DNA of 64,000 nucleotides, taken from contig NZ_CP073092.1 of NCBI RefSeq assembly GCF_030506365.1, forward strand, positions 2,108,001 to 2,172,000. Reading direction: 5' to 3'. This stretch comes from Corynebacterium tuberculostearicum (GTDB taxonomy: Bacteria; Actinomycetota; Actinomycetes; Mycobacteriales; Mycobacteriaceae). The position numbers were made by a program, and so were the translations under genes. The notes beneath the pieces are model-generated. The model saw nothing but the letters and a program-made list of their open reading frames with translations, was not told the DNA's origin and searched no databases. This document shows positions 1 to 9,570 of this stretch, piece by piece. The first letter of the stretch is position 1, and each line of letters starts with the position of its first letter.

Positions 1-2
1 AC

Positions 3-704
3 TTGGGCGTGGGCCGCGCCCCCGGCACGGACATGAATACCCTGGGCCGCGCCCTGCGCCGCGACGCCCACTCTGCCGAGCGCTTCCCCGAAGACGTCAA
101 GGAGCTCAACTCCTACCTCGAGGGCAAGTCCTATATTCCGGGAGTCAGCGCCATTCCAGGCGCGAATACCAACGTGCCTATCTATATTTTGGGCTCGTCC
201 ATGTTCGGCGCCTCGCTGGCCGCCAAGCTCGGCCTGCCTTATGCCTTTGCCTCCCACTTCGCCCCGCAGCACCTCGAGCAGGCCACCACCTACTACCGCG
301 AGCACTTCCAGCCCTCCGAGCGCTTTAGCAAGCCCTATGTCATCGCCGGCGTCAACGTCACCGCCGCCGATACCACCCAAGAGGCACAGGAAGAATACGA
401 GCGCGTGTGCTTCAACCGCGTCAAGGCCTTCGCCGGCCGCGGCAAGCACCTCACCGATGAGCAGGTAGAGCAGATCATCGGCTCGTACCAGGGCCAGCAG
501 ATCCTCGACATGCTGAAGTACTCCGCCGTCGGCACCGCCGATGAGGTGGCCGCCTACCTCGATACCTTCCAGGAGCACGCCAAGGCCGATGAGCTCATGG
601 TCTCTCTGCAGTCCAGCTCGCACGAAGAAGTAATCAAGAATATGCAGCTGCTCGCGCAGGGCTGGCAGCTCGATCCGGCACGCGTAGCCGGCACCCCGAG
701 CTAG
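3..704 (+). CDS. LLM-class flavin-dependent oxidoreductase, C-terminal part
   Basis: This is the C-terminal part (about 233 residues) of a bacterial-luciferase-like, FMN- or F420-dependent monooxygenase. The frame is open from the first bases of the window, so the N-terminal barrel half lies upstream and the first codon here (ttg) is not the true start. The opening GVGRAPGTD matches the conserved G-x-GRAPGT segment of the MsnO8-type luciferase-like subfamily. Further on, IYILGSSMFGASLAAKLG and YAFASHFAP are typical of the same subfamily. Its 3' end overlaps the convergent gene by 4 bp. The substrate cannot be inferred. Confidence 0.85.
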   Translation: MGVGRAPGTDMNTLGRALRRDAHSAERFPEDVKELNSYLEGKSYIPGVSAIPGANTNVPIYILGSSMFGASLAAKLGLPYAFASHFAPQHLEQATTYYREHFQPSERFSKPYVIAGVNVTAADTTQEAQEEYERVCFNRVKAFAGRGKHLTDEQVEQIIGSYQGQQILDMLKYSAVGTADEVAAYLDTFQEHAKADELMVSLQSSSHEEVIKNMQLLAQGWQLDPARVAGTPS

Positions 705-1243
705 TCTTCGGCCCGCACCTGGCCTAAGTGGTCGATGGGAACGCCGGGGAACCGTTCTCGGAGCTTTCCCTCGAGTTCCCGCGGGCCCAGGTTCGCCTGC
801 TCCGGCAGGCGGGCCGAATACCGCTGGGCCTCGTCCAAGGTAGAAACGCGCACCCCACCTGGGATTAGCGCAAGAAAATTCTGATCCGGCTCGAGCGAAT
901 AGAACTGCACGCGCTCTAGCTCGGAGGCGGCGAAACTGGTCCGCTGGTGGGGCAAGGAAATCTCCTCACCGATGCGCAGCACCGGACGCGTCCTGCGCCG
1001 CCCTGAGGCCACCACCGCCAGCATGGCGCACAGCGCCCCGCCTAGGGGCATGAGCGCGGCAATGAGATAAACGAAGTGCAGGCGCGTACCAGCCGGTTCC
1101 TGCAGCGCCGAGTAAATAAGCACCCCACCGATAACCAGCAGGGCGACGGCAATGATGACCGCCACCGCTACCGCCTTGCCTAGGCGCACGCTGCCACTGG
1201 CCTCGCGTACTTCAATCGTTTCGGTGCTCTCATCCACGGTCAC
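701..1243 (-). CDS. Small two-helix membrane protein, function unknown
   Basis: A 180-residue protein read from a GTG start. A second GTG two codons further in is possible. It has a short acidic cytoplasmic head, two hydrophobic helices (about residues 24-48 and 58-80) joined by a short loop, then a basic RRRTR stretch and a soluble tail of about 95 residues. The tail contains an IGEEISLPHQRTSF segment reminiscent of PH-like membrane proteins, but this is not conclusive. It converges with the monooxygenase gene and is divergent from the GntR gene. I do not recognise the family. Confidence 0.65.
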   Translation of the reverse strand: MTVDESTETIEVREASGSVRLGKAVAVAVIIAVALLVIGGVLIYSALQEPAGTRLHFVYLIAALMPLGGALCAMLAVVASGRRRTRPVLRIGEEISLPHQRTSFAASELERVQFYSLEPDQNFLALIPGGVRVSTLDEAQRYSARLPEQANLGPRELEGKLRERFPGVPIDHLGQVRAED

Positions 1244-1439
1244 TTAGCCTAGCGTGCTCGCCTACTAACTCGGCGCTGGTCGGACGGCGCGTGGCCTTTT
1301 CCTTTGCTTTCCCCTCGACCGGGCGGGGCTCGCATGCTCGGTAGCTTCATTGCATTAGCGCGCCTTTGCAAAATGGAATAGCATTACTGTGTTTCGCTCC
1401 GCTGGGAAAGGCCCCGGAGAAACTAAGGACAAAGGTTGA

Positions 1440-2204
1440 ATGAGCCCACGCGATAAACAGCAGCATAAGAAGATCGCTGATTACCTGCGGGAACAGATCA
1501 GCTCCGGCGTGCTGCAACCAGGCAATTTCCTGCCCAGTGAAGCAGACTTGTGCGAGAAGTTTTCTTCTTCCCGCGGACCCGTGCGCCAAGCGGTAGCGGC
1601 TTTGCGGGCCGAAGGGCTGGTGTCATCTGGCCGCGGGCGCCGCTCCACCGTTTTGGCCTCCACCCAGGCCGAGCTTTTTGAGTCCATCTATTCCATTTCC
1701 AGTTGGCTAAGCGAATATGACGTGAATCCGCAGCAGCACACCCTGTGGCTGGCTCGCCGCCGCGCGCCGCGGGATATCACCCGCTTTCTGCGCGTAGACC
1801 CAGAACAAAATGTCGTATTTGTCCACCGCGTGCGCTATACCGAAGACCACCCCATTGCCATCGAGCGGATGTATTTCCCCATGGTGGTGGGAAAGCACAT
1901 CCTAGACTTCGATGCGGATGCCGGCTCCATTCATGCACACCTGCGCGATTGCGGCGTGGATTTTGATAATGTGCGCCGCGAACTCACGTTGGAAGAAGCC
2001 GATGCGGAAGACGCCGAAGCGCTTGGCGTGGCTACGGGTACCCCGCTGTGGCGGTTGCAAATGGAGATTTCCAACCACTCCGGCGAACCGGTGGAATTGG
2101 CGGTCTATCTCTACCGAGCGGACCGCATGAAGCTGGCAATGAATAGCGTGCGCGGGGGTGTTTCACCCCTAGAAGTTATCCCCACACCTGGAAATTTTGC
2201 ATAA
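1440..2204 (+). CDS. GntR-family transcriptional regulator (HutC/UTRA type)
   Basis: 254 residues. The N-terminal winged helix (about 8-72) has the GntR signature LPSEADLCEKF...SRGPVRQAVAALRAEGLV. The remainder (about 90-235) fits a UTRA ligand-binding domain, which places it in the HutC subfamily, whose members sense small metabolites. The ATG follows an AAAGG ribosome site by about 6 nt. It lies 39 bp upstream of the lipoprotein gene of an ABC importer in the same direction, so it most likely controls that importer, and itself, in response to the substrate. The ligand is unknown. Confidence 0.85.
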   Translation: MSPRDKQQHKKIADYLREQISSGVLQPGNFLPSEADLCEKFSSSRGPVRQAVAALRAEGLVSSGRGRRSTVLASTQAELFESIYSISSWLSEYDVNPQQHTLWLARRRAPRDITRFLRVDPEQNVVFVHRVRYTEDHPIAIERMYFPMVVGKHILDFDADAGSIHAHLRDCGVDFDNVRRELTLEEADAEDAEALGVATGTPLWRLQMEISNHSGEPVELAVYLYRADRMKLAMNSVRGGVSPLEVIPTPGNFA

Positions 2205-2243
2205 GTTTCACGGCAGCTATACCCACCGGCTACCCTGCTTTCT

Positions 2244-3824
2244 ATGAGAAGATTTCGCGCCGGCAGGGCGCTGGGCAGCCTCGCCATGGCGGCCGCTGTA
2301 GGAACCCTCTCGGCATGTTCCGCGGGCCATACCGCGGTGGTTGATACCACCCAGGCAGGCAGCGACGCCGCACCTTCTGCCCTCACCGTGGCCTCCACAT
2401 CGGCCGCCACCTCGCTGGATTTCACCACCACAGGTGGCGCCGCCATCCCCGCCGTGCTTATGGACAACGTCTACGAGACCCTCGTGCGCATCGATGAAGA
2501 CGGCTCCATTACCCCAGGACTTGCCACTTCGTGGGAGATCAGCGACGATGCCCGCACCTATACTTTCCACCTGCGCAAGGGCGTCACCTTTTCCAATGGC
2601 GATGCCTTTAACGCTGAGACCGCCGCCTTTTCCATTAACTACGTGCGCGAGAAGTGGACCAACGGCATCGCCGCCGCCATGGATCCGGTAGACAAGGTCA
2701 CCGCAACCGAGGATCACACGCTAAAAGTACACCTCAAGCAGCCCTCCAATGGCTGGCTGTGGTCCATGGGAACGGCCACCGGCGCGATGATGACGCCACA
2801 CGGCATGGATAACCTCGCTGCCCAACCGGTGGGTACTGGCCCCTATGAGGTGTCCCGCTTTGCGCCTTCGGAGTTCGTAGAGCTGCACGTTCGCGACGAA
2901 TATTGGGGAAGACCCGCGGCACAGGATGTCACGGTCCGCTATTTCCCGGATACCATCTCCTCGGTCAATGCTCTGCAGGCCGGCGGCGTGGACGTGGTCT
3001 TGGGCGTGCAAAACCCGGAGCTTCTTGATGACGTCAAAGAGGGCATCGCTACAGAGGTCGGCACCACCAATGGTGAGGTGCTGTTGTCTATGAATAATGC
3101 CCGCGCGCCTTTCGACGATCCACGGGTGCGCCAGGCCGTGGCCTATGCCGTGGACCGCTCGGCGGCCAATGACATTTTGTGGAATGGCATGGCCAAGGAC
3201 ACCGGCGGCGCACCGATCCCGCCTACGGATCCGTGGTTCGAGGGCAAGCACTACTACAACTACGACCCAGATAAGGCCCGCCAGCTGCTCACGGAGGCCG
3301 GCGCGAAAGGCGCCGAAATCACACTGACCACGCCGACGCTGCCCTACGCCCAGACCGTCGCCGAGCTGCTGTACTCGCAGCTTACTGAGGTTGGTTTTAA
3401 GGTGACGCTGGAATCCGCCGAATTCCCGGCCGTGTGGCTAGGCCAAGTAATGGGAGCAAAGGACTATCAGATGTCGCTCATCTCCCACGTGGAGCCGCGC
3501 GATGTGCCCACCTTGTTCGGCGATCCGGACTATTACCTCAACTACGATTCCCCGCGCACCCGCGAGCTTTTGGCCCAGGCCGATTCCGCACCCGAGAAGG
3601 ACTACCCCAAGCTCATGGCGCAGGCCGTGGATCAGATCATGGCGGATGCTGGCGCGCTGACGCTCATGAATATGCCCAATATCGTGCTCACCCGCGCTGG
3701 CGTGCGCGGATTACATCCGAATCAGGTCACCGACGCGCTCATCCTGCGCGACCTGACTTCTGCCGGCGCGGACGCGGACGCCAAAGCTGCCGCAGCCGAT
3801 AACACCGAAAAGGAGGCCCGATGA
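2244..3824 (+). CDS. ABC transporter substrate-binding lipoprotein (peptide/nickel family)
   Basis: 526 residues of the SBP_bac_5 (DppA/OppA/NikA) family, which capture peptides, nickel complexes or similar solutes outside the membrane. It has a lipoprotein signal: a basic N-terminus (MRRFRAGR), a hydrophobic stretch and the lipobox LSAC with Cys25 as the lipidation site. Family features include the early segment DNVYETLVRIDEDG, then LATSWEISDDARTYTFHLRKG and, near residue 300, FDDPRVRQAVAYAVDR. It opens a four-gene run with permeases and an ATPase; its stop overlaps the next start (ATGA). Specificity cannot be assigned. Confidence 0.93.
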   Translation: MRRFRAGRALGSLAMAAAVGTLSACSAGHTAVVDTTQAGSDAAPSALTVASTSAATSLDFTTTGGAAIPAVLMDNVYETLVRIDEDGSITPGLATSWEISDDARTYTFHLRKGVTFSNGDAFNAETAAFSINYVREKWTNGIAAAMDPVDKVTATEDHTLKVHLKQPSNGWLWSMGTATGAMMTPHGMDNLAAQPVGTGPYEVSRFAPSEFVELHVRDEYWGRPAAQDVTVRYFPDTISSVNALQAGGVDVVLGVQNPELLDDVKEGIATEVGTTNGEVLLSMNNARAPFDDPRVRQAVAYAVDRSAANDILWNGMAKDTGGAPIPPTDPWFEGKHYYNYDPDKARQLLTEAGAKGAEITLTTPTLPYAQTVAELLYSQLTEVGFKVTLESAEFPAVWLGQVMGAKDYQMSLISHVEPRDVPTLFGDPDYYLNYDSPRTRELLAQADSAPEKDYPKLMAQAVDQIMADAGALTLMNMPNIVLTRAGVRGLHPNQVTDALILRDLTSAGADADAKAAAADNTEKEAR

Positions 3825-4789
3825 GTTCCCTTCGCACCACGGGGCGCGCCATCGTGCGCCCGCTGCTGCGCTTTGTGTTAACGCTCTTTGTCGCCTCTGT
3901 CATCATTTTCGCGCTCATGCGCGCGGTGCCGGGCAACCCGGCGCGGGTGGCGCTGGGGGTGAATGCGACCGAAGAGGCCGTCGGCAAGCTGAGCTCCGAG
4001 CTGGGGCTGGACCGCCCGCTGCTCACGCAATATTGGGAGTGGTTTAAGGGCCTATTTACTGGCAGTTTTGGCCAGTCTTTGTCCTCGCAGCAGGATATTA
4101 CGCCGCTGGTGCTGGATCGCGCCCAGGTCTCGCTCATCCTCATTGGCCTAGCGATGCTGCTGGCGCTGGCCGGGGCCATCCCGGTGGGCATGTGGTTGGC
4201 ACTGCGCAACCGCACCCGCGGCGCGGATGTGGTTTCGGCCGGCACGCAGCTGGGCATTGCGGTGCCCAGCTTCCTCCTCGGCATCATTTTGGTGGCCATC
4301 TTTGCCGTCCATCTGGGCTGGCTGCCGGCCAATGGGTGGGTGCCGCCGAAGCAGGGCGCGGGCGAGTTTATCCGCCACCTTATTTTGCCGGTCATTGCGC
4401 TGGCCGTGGTGCAGGGCGCAATGCTGACGCGTTACGTGCGCTCGGCGGTGCTTGATGTACTGAATCAAGACTATATCCGCACCGCCCGTGCGCTCGGCCA
4501 GTCCCCGTGGGAGGCACTAAAGCGCCATGGCCTGCGCAATGCGGCGCTACCGGTGCTTACCGTGGCCGGCGTACAGCTAACCACAATGGTCGTAGGCGCT
4601 GTAGTAATTGAGTCCGTCTTTGTCATCCCCGGTATTGGTTCCATGCTTTTGGACGCGGTATCGGTGCGCGATCTGACCACGGTACAAACCCTGGTCATGC
4701 TGCTCGTTGCCTTCGCCTTGGTGGTCAATGCGCTAACGGATGTGGCCTACCGATTCATCGATCCGCGCATCACGGCAGGTGAAAAGTAA
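3821..4789 (+). CDS. ABC transporter permease, DppB type
   Basis: 322 residues with an N-terminal helix followed by the periplasmic-facing segment RAVPGNPARVALG, typical of DppB/OppB permeases, and about six membrane helices in total. The cytoplasmic EAA loop that docks on the ATPase is visible as ARALGQSPWEALKRHGLRNA near residues 225-245. It overlaps its neighbours at both ends (4 bp upstream, 1 bp downstream), which indicates translational coupling. It forms the membrane channel of the importer together with the next gene. Confidence 0.93.
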   Translation: MSSLRTTGRAIVRPLLRFVLTLFVASVIIFALMRAVPGNPARVALGVNATEEAVGKLSSELGLDRPLLTQYWEWFKGLFTGSFGQSLSSQQDITPLVLDRAQVSLILIGLAMLLALAGAIPVGMWLALRNRTRGADVVSAGTQLGIAVPSFLLGIILVAIFAVHLGWLPANGWVPPKQGAGEFIRHLILPVIALAVVQGAMLTRYVRSAVLDVLNQDYIRTARALGQSPWEALKRHGLRNAALPVLTVAGVQLTTMVVGAVVIESVFVIPGIGSMLLDAVSVRDLTTVQTLVMLLVAFALVVNALTDVAYRFIDPRITAGEK

Positions 4790-5610
4790 TGAAGCTGCGT
4801 TTTTCTGGCTGGCTGGGAGCCTTCCTCGTCGCCGCCACGGTGCTGGTGGCGCTACTTTCACTGGTGTGGACGCCGTATGACCCGACGCTGGCGCACCCGG
4901 ATGTGCGCCTTGCCGGTCCCAGCGCCGAGCATCTCCTGGGCACGGACCGCTTTGGGCGCGATACCGCCTCCCGCATCATGGCGGGCGCCCAGATTACGGT
5001 CTTCGTCGGGCTTGTGGCGGTGGGCATCGCCGCCCTCGTGGGCGTGCCCTTGGGCATCCTCGCCGGCATGCGCCGCGGCAGGTGGGCCGATGCGCTGGTG
5101 ATGCGCGGCGCGGATCTACTGCTTGCTTTCCCCGCGCTGCTGTTGGCGATCATTGCCGGCGCGGTGTGGGGCCCCTCGACGCTGACGGCCATGATTGCCA
5201 TCGGCATCGCCGGCATTCCCTCCTTTGCCCGCGTGGCGCGTTCGGGCACGCTGCAGGTTATCACGCAGGACTTTATTTCCTCCGCGCGCATTTCCGCGGT
5301 TCCGGGCTGGAAGGTAGCGTGGCGCCATATCCTGCCCAATATTGCCGGACTGCTCATCGTGCAGGCCTCCGTCTACTTCGCCCTCGCCATCCTGGCTGAG
5401 GCCGGCCTGTCCTACCTCGGCCTGGGCACTGCCCCACCGGCGGCCTCGTGGGGCCGGATGCTGCAGGATTCCCAGTCGCTGCTGGGCACCGCTCCCCTGC
5501 AGGCCTTCTGGCCGGGGCTGGCCATTGCTGCGACGGTGCTGGGCTTTAACCTGCTTGGCGACGCCCTCCGTGACCTCCTCGATCCCCGCCTGAAAGGATC
5601 CACGCGATGA
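4789..5610 (+). CDS. ABC transporter permease, DppC type
   Basis: 273 residues. The first helix is followed by the DppC-typical segment HLLGTDRFGRDTASRIMAGA (about residues 43-62), then the permease core with the EAA loop SSARISAVPGWKVAWRHILP near residues 165-184. It ends in DLLDPRLKG, like most DppC proteins. It starts on the last base of the dppB-like stop codon and overlaps the ATPase start by 4 bp. It is the partner permease of the importer. Confidence 0.93.
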   Translation: MKLRFSGWLGAFLVAATVLVALLSLVWTPYDPTLAHPDVRLAGPSAEHLLGTDRFGRDTASRIMAGAQITVFVGLVAVGIAALVGVPLGILAGMRRGRWADALVMRGADLLLAFPALLLAIIAGAVWGPSTLTAMIAIGIAGIPSFARVARSGTLQVITQDFISSARISAVPGWKVAWRHILPNIAGLLIVQASVYFALAILAEAGLSYLGLGTAPPAASWGRMLQDSQSLLGTAPLQAFWPGLAIAATVLGFNLLGDALRDLLDPRLKGSTR

Positions 5611-7061
5611 GCCTGCTCCACGTAGATGACCTGACGGTTACCGCCACCGGGTCCACCACTGCCCTACTCGGCCCCATCAATATTGAGCTCGCGGCCGGCG
5701 AGAAGCTCGGCATCATTGGTGAATCCGGCTCCGGCAAGTCCCTCACGGCGCTATCCATCATGGGCCTTCTGCCCGACGGGGTGCGAGCGAGCGGCTCCGT
5801 GACTGTGGATGGGACCGAAATGATCGGCGCGCGCGATGCCCGCATCCGCCCCTTGCGCGGGTCCACCATGGCGATGGTCTTCCAAGAGCCGATGAGCGCG
5901 CTGGATCCGCTCATGCGCATAGGCACGCAGCTCTCCCAGGCCGGGGTGCGCGATTGCGCGGCCGCGCTCGACGAGGTGGACCTAGCCGCCGATGTCGCCT
6001 CCCGGTTTCCGCATCAGCTCTCCGGCGGGCAGCGCCAGCGCGTGCTCATCGCCATGGCCATGGCCGGGCGCCCCGATCTGCTCATCTGCGATGAACCAAC
6101 CACTGCGCTGGATGCCACCACCCAAGATGGCGTGCTGCGCGTTATCGAGCGGGTGACCAAGGCCCACGGCACCGCTCTGATCTTTATCACCCATGACCTG
6201 GGCGTTATCCGCCGCATGTGCCCCAACGTCTTGGTCATGCACCAGGGCGCGGTGGTGGAATCCGGTCCCACCGAGCGCGTGCTTGTCCAACCCGAGCATC
6301 CCTATACCCGCACGCTCATCGCCTCCTCGCGGCCGCCGGAGCTGAGCCTTTCTCCGGCCACGGCGGAAGATGCGCTGGTGACGCTACGCGGGGTCAGCAA
6401 GGTCCACGGCGCACATGCCGCGCTCGATGGCATCGACCTGCGCGTGCACCACGGCGAGCGCCTGGGCATCGTGGGCGGCTCCGGCTCGGGAAAGACCAGC
6501 CTGCTCAAGCTCATCGCCGGGCTTGACCAGTCTACGAGCGGTGACATCGACGTCCGCGGCCGCGTGCAGATGGTCTTCCAAGACCCGCAAGGCTCGCTCA
6601 ACCCGCGCCTGAAAATCTGGAAATCCATCGCAGAGGCCATCCCCGGCAACCTCGGCAAGGCCGACAAGCGTGCTCGCGCCGCGGCCGCGCTCGAGGAAGT
6701 CGGATTGCCGGCCGAGAGCCTCGACCGCTTCCCGCACGAGTTCTCCGGCGGCCAGCGCCAACGCATTTCCATCGCCCGCGCACTGTGCGGCGAGCCGGAT
6801 ATCTTGTTGGCCGATGAAGCCGTCTCCGCCCTCGATATGTCCGTGCGCGCGCAGGTGCTGGAGCTATTGGCGGGGGTCATCGCCAAGCGCAAGCTCACCC
6901 TGCTCTTTGTCACCCACGATCTCGCGGTGGTGCGCCACCTATGCGATAGCGTTGCGGTCCTTGACCGCGGCCGGCTCATCGAGCACGGAGCGACCGACTC
7001 CATATGGTCCTCGCCCAGCACGGACTACACGCGCCGGCTCATCGCGGCCGCCGACATGTAA
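5607..7061 (+). CDS. Fused double ABC ATPase (DppD-DppF type)
   Basis: 484 residues carrying two complete nucleotide-binding domains in one chain; many systems have two proteins. Domain 1 has Walker A GESGSGKS, signature LSGGQRQRVLIA and Walker B LLICDEPTTALD. Domain 2 has Walker A GGSGSGKTS (near residue 290), signature FSGGQRQRISIA and Walker B ILLADEAVSALD. Both keep the Q-loop and the H-loop (FITHDLGV and FVTHDLAV). It should power the importer encoded by the three genes before it, with which it overlaps. Confidence 0.93.
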   Translation: MSLLHVDDLTVTATGSTTALLGPINIELAAGEKLGIIGESGSGKSLTALSIMGLLPDGVRASGSVTVDGTEMIGARDARIRPLRGSTMAMVFQEPMSALDPLMRIGTQLSQAGVRDCAAALDEVDLAADVASRFPHQLSGGQRQRVLIAMAMAGRPDLLICDEPTTALDATTQDGVLRVIERVTKAHGTALIFITHDLGVIRRMCPNVLVMHQGAVVESGPTERVLVQPEHPYTRTLIASSRPPELSLSPATAEDALVTLRGVSKVHGAHAALDGIDLRVHHGERLGIVGGSGSGKTSLLKLIAGLDQSTSGDIDVRGRVQMVFQDPQGSLNPRLKIWKSIAEAIPGNLGKADKRARAAAALEEVGLPAESLDRFPHEFSGGQRQRISIARALCGEPDILLADEAVSALDMSVRAQVLELLAGVIAKRKLTLLFVTHDLAVVRHLCDSVAVLDRGRLIEHGATDSIWSSPSTDYTRRLIAAADM

Positions 7062-7128
7062 AGCAGGTGGCTTCGGGCGTAAGGTAGTCGGGTCAGATAA
7101 CTCCGCCGAGAAAGGATCCTGCTGCTCC

Positions 7129-8820
7129 GTGGCCACCCAGCTTGACTATCCCATCCCGCAGCGCCCCAGCACCACCCAGTTGCTCACCGCGTTTAATAGC
7201 GCCTCGGTGCGCTGGCCCAGTGCCCTGCGCGCGGGCTTGGCGATTCTCATCCCGGGCGCCATCGCACTGCTGACCGGCCACGACTACGCCATCCTGCTCA
7301 TTTCCACCGGCGCGTTCACCGTCATCTTTGGCGAGGGCCACCCCTACCGCACCCGCCCGCGCGTCATGCTCACCGCCGGTACCGCACTCATTACCGTCGC
7401 GGCCGTGGGCGTATTGGTAGGCCACCTCATCTTTGCGCCTGGCCACGGCCATTGGTGGCTGTTGCTAGCGGGCCTCTACACCACAACTCTGGCCGCCGTG
7501 TGCGGCTTTGCCCAAAACGCCCTGCGCCTGCCGCCGCCGGGTACCTTCTTCTTGGTCATGGTCGGCGGCGGTTCGGTGATGCTCGCGCGCACCGACGTCA
7601 CCGTGGGCCAGCTACTCTTTTGGGCGCTGACCGGCATGGTAGCCAGCCTCGTACTCGGCATGGCGCCGGCCCTTATTGACGCCCACGGCCCCGAGCGCCG
7701 CGCGGTCGCCGCACTGGAAAAGGCCGCGGCCGCATTCCAGGATGACCGCGACGATTCCTTGGCCCGCCACCACCAGGCGCAGACCGCGCTCTTTGCTGCC
7801 TGGCAGGCGCTTTCCGACGCCCACATTATCCGCGGCGGCCGCATCATCGACTCCCAGGGCGCCCACCTAGTAGAGCGCGCCCTCGCGGCCCAGCACACCA
7901 TCGTGGCGCATAACCGCGCCCTCGACCTCGGCTCCGATTCGGACCAGCTCACCGATAATGTCACCGACGTCGATCCGGATCGCACTGCCATCCCGCACAC
8001 CCGCCCCACCGGCCGCTACCGCTTGTATCGCGCCGCGGTCCGAGATTCGCACGCCATGGTCACCACCCAAAAAATTGTCCTTTCCGCGGCCATTACCGTG
8101 CTGGTGGGCCTTACCCTCGGCTTCGACCGCCCGGACTGGGGCGTGGTCTCTGCCTTCCTCATGCTGCAATGGGGACCCGATCACGTGCCAGGCACCGTCC
8201 GCGGCATCCACCGCATGCTCGGCTCCGTCGTCGGCGTACTGCTGTTTTCTATCCTCCATTACTTTGGCATTCAAGGGTGGACGCTCCTGCTCGCGCTGGC
8301 CGCGTGCCAATTCTGCGCCGAAATCTTCGTGGCTAAGAACTACGCCATCTGCGTTATCTTCTCCACCCCGCTCGCCCTCCTCATGGGCAACTCCGCCACC
8401 CGGCCCCTATGGCCCACCATCCAGGCTCGCTGCGGTGAGATCATCTTGTCCATCCTTATCGCCACCGCGATGCTATGGCTGTGGCAGCGCAGCGCCCCCG
8501 TTCGCAATCAGGCCCGCCTGCAGGTCCGCGTGATGGAGTCCATGGCCACCCTGCTCGGTCTGCTCTTTGTCAATACCCCAGATGCCGTACTGTCCGCGCG
8601 CCGCGACCTGCAATACGAGCTGCTCTCGGAGCGCCGCGCCATCCAATCCCTCGCCGTGGATAACCCCGATGCCGTGCGCCAATTCTGGGCCCGGCACATT
8701 GCCGTACAACATGCCGGCTACTTCCTGCTAGATTTCTGCACCACCCATCCGGACCGCACCGCCACCCGCGCGGAGCTTGATTCCCTGGTGCACGAAGTCC
8801 GTGCGGCCCGCGCCGCCTAA
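7129..8820 (+). CDS. FUSC-family integral membrane protein
   Basis: 563 residues from a GTG start at 7129, preceded by a GAAAGGA ribosome site. The frame stays open far upstream inside the ATPase gene, but that part is only an out-of-frame reading of the ATPase. The protein has two blocks of hydrophobic helices (about residues 28-180 and 315-455) separated by a soluble region, and a soluble C-terminal tail: the FUSC/YccS/aromatic-acid-exporter layout. HPYRTRPRVMLTAG in the first block and LMLQWGPDHVPGTVRGIHR in the second fit. A role in exporting small compounds is inferred from the family. Confidence 0.8.
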   Translation: MATQLDYPIPQRPSTTQLLTAFNSASVRWPSALRAGLAILIPGAIALLTGHDYAILLISTGAFTVIFGEGHPYRTRPRVMLTAGTALITVAAVGVLVGHLIFAPGHGHWWLLLAGLYTTTLAAVCGFAQNALRLPPPGTFFLVMVGGGSVMLARTDVTVGQLLFWALTGMVASLVLGMAPALIDAHGPERRAVAALEKAAAAFQDDRDDSLARHHQAQTALFAAWQALSDAHIIRGGRIIDSQGAHLVERALAAQHTIVAHNRALDLGSDSDQLTDNVTDVDPDRTAIPHTRPTGRYRLYRAAVRDSHAMVTTQKIVLSAAITVLVGLTLGFDRPDWGVVSAFLMLQWGPDHVPGTVRGIHRMLGSVVGVLLFSILHYFGIQGWTLLLALAACQFCAEIFVAKNYAICVIFSTPLALLMGNSATRPLWPTIQARCGEIILSILIATAMLWLWQRSAPVRNQARLQVRVMESMATLLGLLFVNTPDAVLSARRDLQYELLSERRAIQSLAVDNPDAVRQFWARHIAVQHAGYFLLDFCTTHPDRTATRAELDSLVHEVRAARAA

Positions 8821-9359
8821 AACAGCGGATACTCCTCTATAACTTCGTAGCGTGGGCCACCGCCGCGGCCCTCACCGAGGTGCGATTGCATCAGGCACAC
8901 CCGGTCCGCGCGAAAATCCGGCCCCCGATACACCGATAAAGCACGCACATAATCCGCCAGCGCCCACGGCTCACGGGTCCGCCGACCAGCGCGCGCGACG
9001 GTGAGGTGGGGGCGGTGGTGGCTAAAGGGGACGTCGGCAAGCTGGCACTGCGCCATCAACTCCCGCACACCGCGCGCCTGCCCGCCGACGCCCACCCACA
9101 ACGTGCGCTGCTCAAAGCTCCCCGCCCCGCTCAGGTGCACATCCAACGCCCCGCGCCCAGCCACCGCGTGAGCTAGGTGCTCGCGCACCGCCGCGGCATC
9201 ATTGGGCTGCTCGCCATAAAAGGCCATGGTCACATGCCAATTATCCGGATCCGTCCAACGCAGCTCATTAGTAGTTGCCGCGTGGATGGGCCGCAGCGTA
9301 TGCACCAAATGCTCACGCGCGGCGGCCGAGGGCAATAACGCAGCAAAGACGCGGATCAT
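8817..9359 (-). CDS. thpR: RNA 2',3'-cyclic phosphodiesterase (2'-5' RNA ligase family)
   Basis: 180 residues of the 2H phosphoesterase superfamily. Both catalytic H-x-T-x motifs are present: HVTM near residue 43 and HLTV near residue 128. The start MIRVFAALLPSAAAREHL matches the family's first strand and helix. Members hydrolyse 2',3'-cyclic phosphates on RNA and can join tRNA halves in vitro; the cellular role in bacteria is not settled. It converges with the FUSC gene (4 bp overlap) and probably follows the small gene on its 5' side by 3 bp. Confidence 0.88.
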   Translation of the reverse strand: MIRVFAALLPSAAAREHLVHTLRPIHAATTNELRWTDPDNWHVTMAFYGEQPNDAAAVREHLAHAVAGRGALDVHLSGAGSFEQRTLWVGVGGQARGVRELMAQCQLADVPFSHHRPHLTVARAGRRTREPWALADYVRALSVYRGPDFRADRVCLMQSHLGEGRGGGPRYEVIEEYPLF

Positions 9360-9362
9360 GGC

Positions 9363-9485
9363 CTAGCTGGCATAGACGTTGAGGCGCAGTTCCGCGTCTA
9401 GCAGGTGTTCTTCCTCGCGCTCAAAGACGGCGAAGGCATGCAAAATATCCGCAACAGCGGTGGAATTATCATCAAACTCGGGCAT
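9363..9485 (-). CDS. Small acidic protein, uncharacterised
   Basis: A 40-residue acidic protein beginning MPEFDDNSTAVADIL, with a GAAAGAAG ribosome-site-like stretch about 7 nt upstream. It lies 3 bp before the phosphodiesterase gene. The frame extends upstream to about 9549 through GTG codons, giving a possible longer form that contains SSVILVPPLWFERSY, so the start is uncertain. I do not recognise a family. The tight spacing to thpR and the protein-like composition are the only support. Confidence 0.4.
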   Translation of the reverse strand: MPEFDDNSTAVADILHAFAVFEREEEHLLDAELRLNVYAS

Positions 9486-9570
9486 GCGATAACTTCTTTC
9501 AAACCACAAAGGAGGCACAAGAATCACGCTCGATTCTTCTGCCTCCACATAGTAGCTGACAATGATGTAA

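Noticed and set aside
6670..7128. An N-terminal extension of the FUSC gene
   Set aside because: This part is only an alternative frame of the ABC ATPase. A GTG with a good ribosome site at 7129 gives a normal FUSC start.
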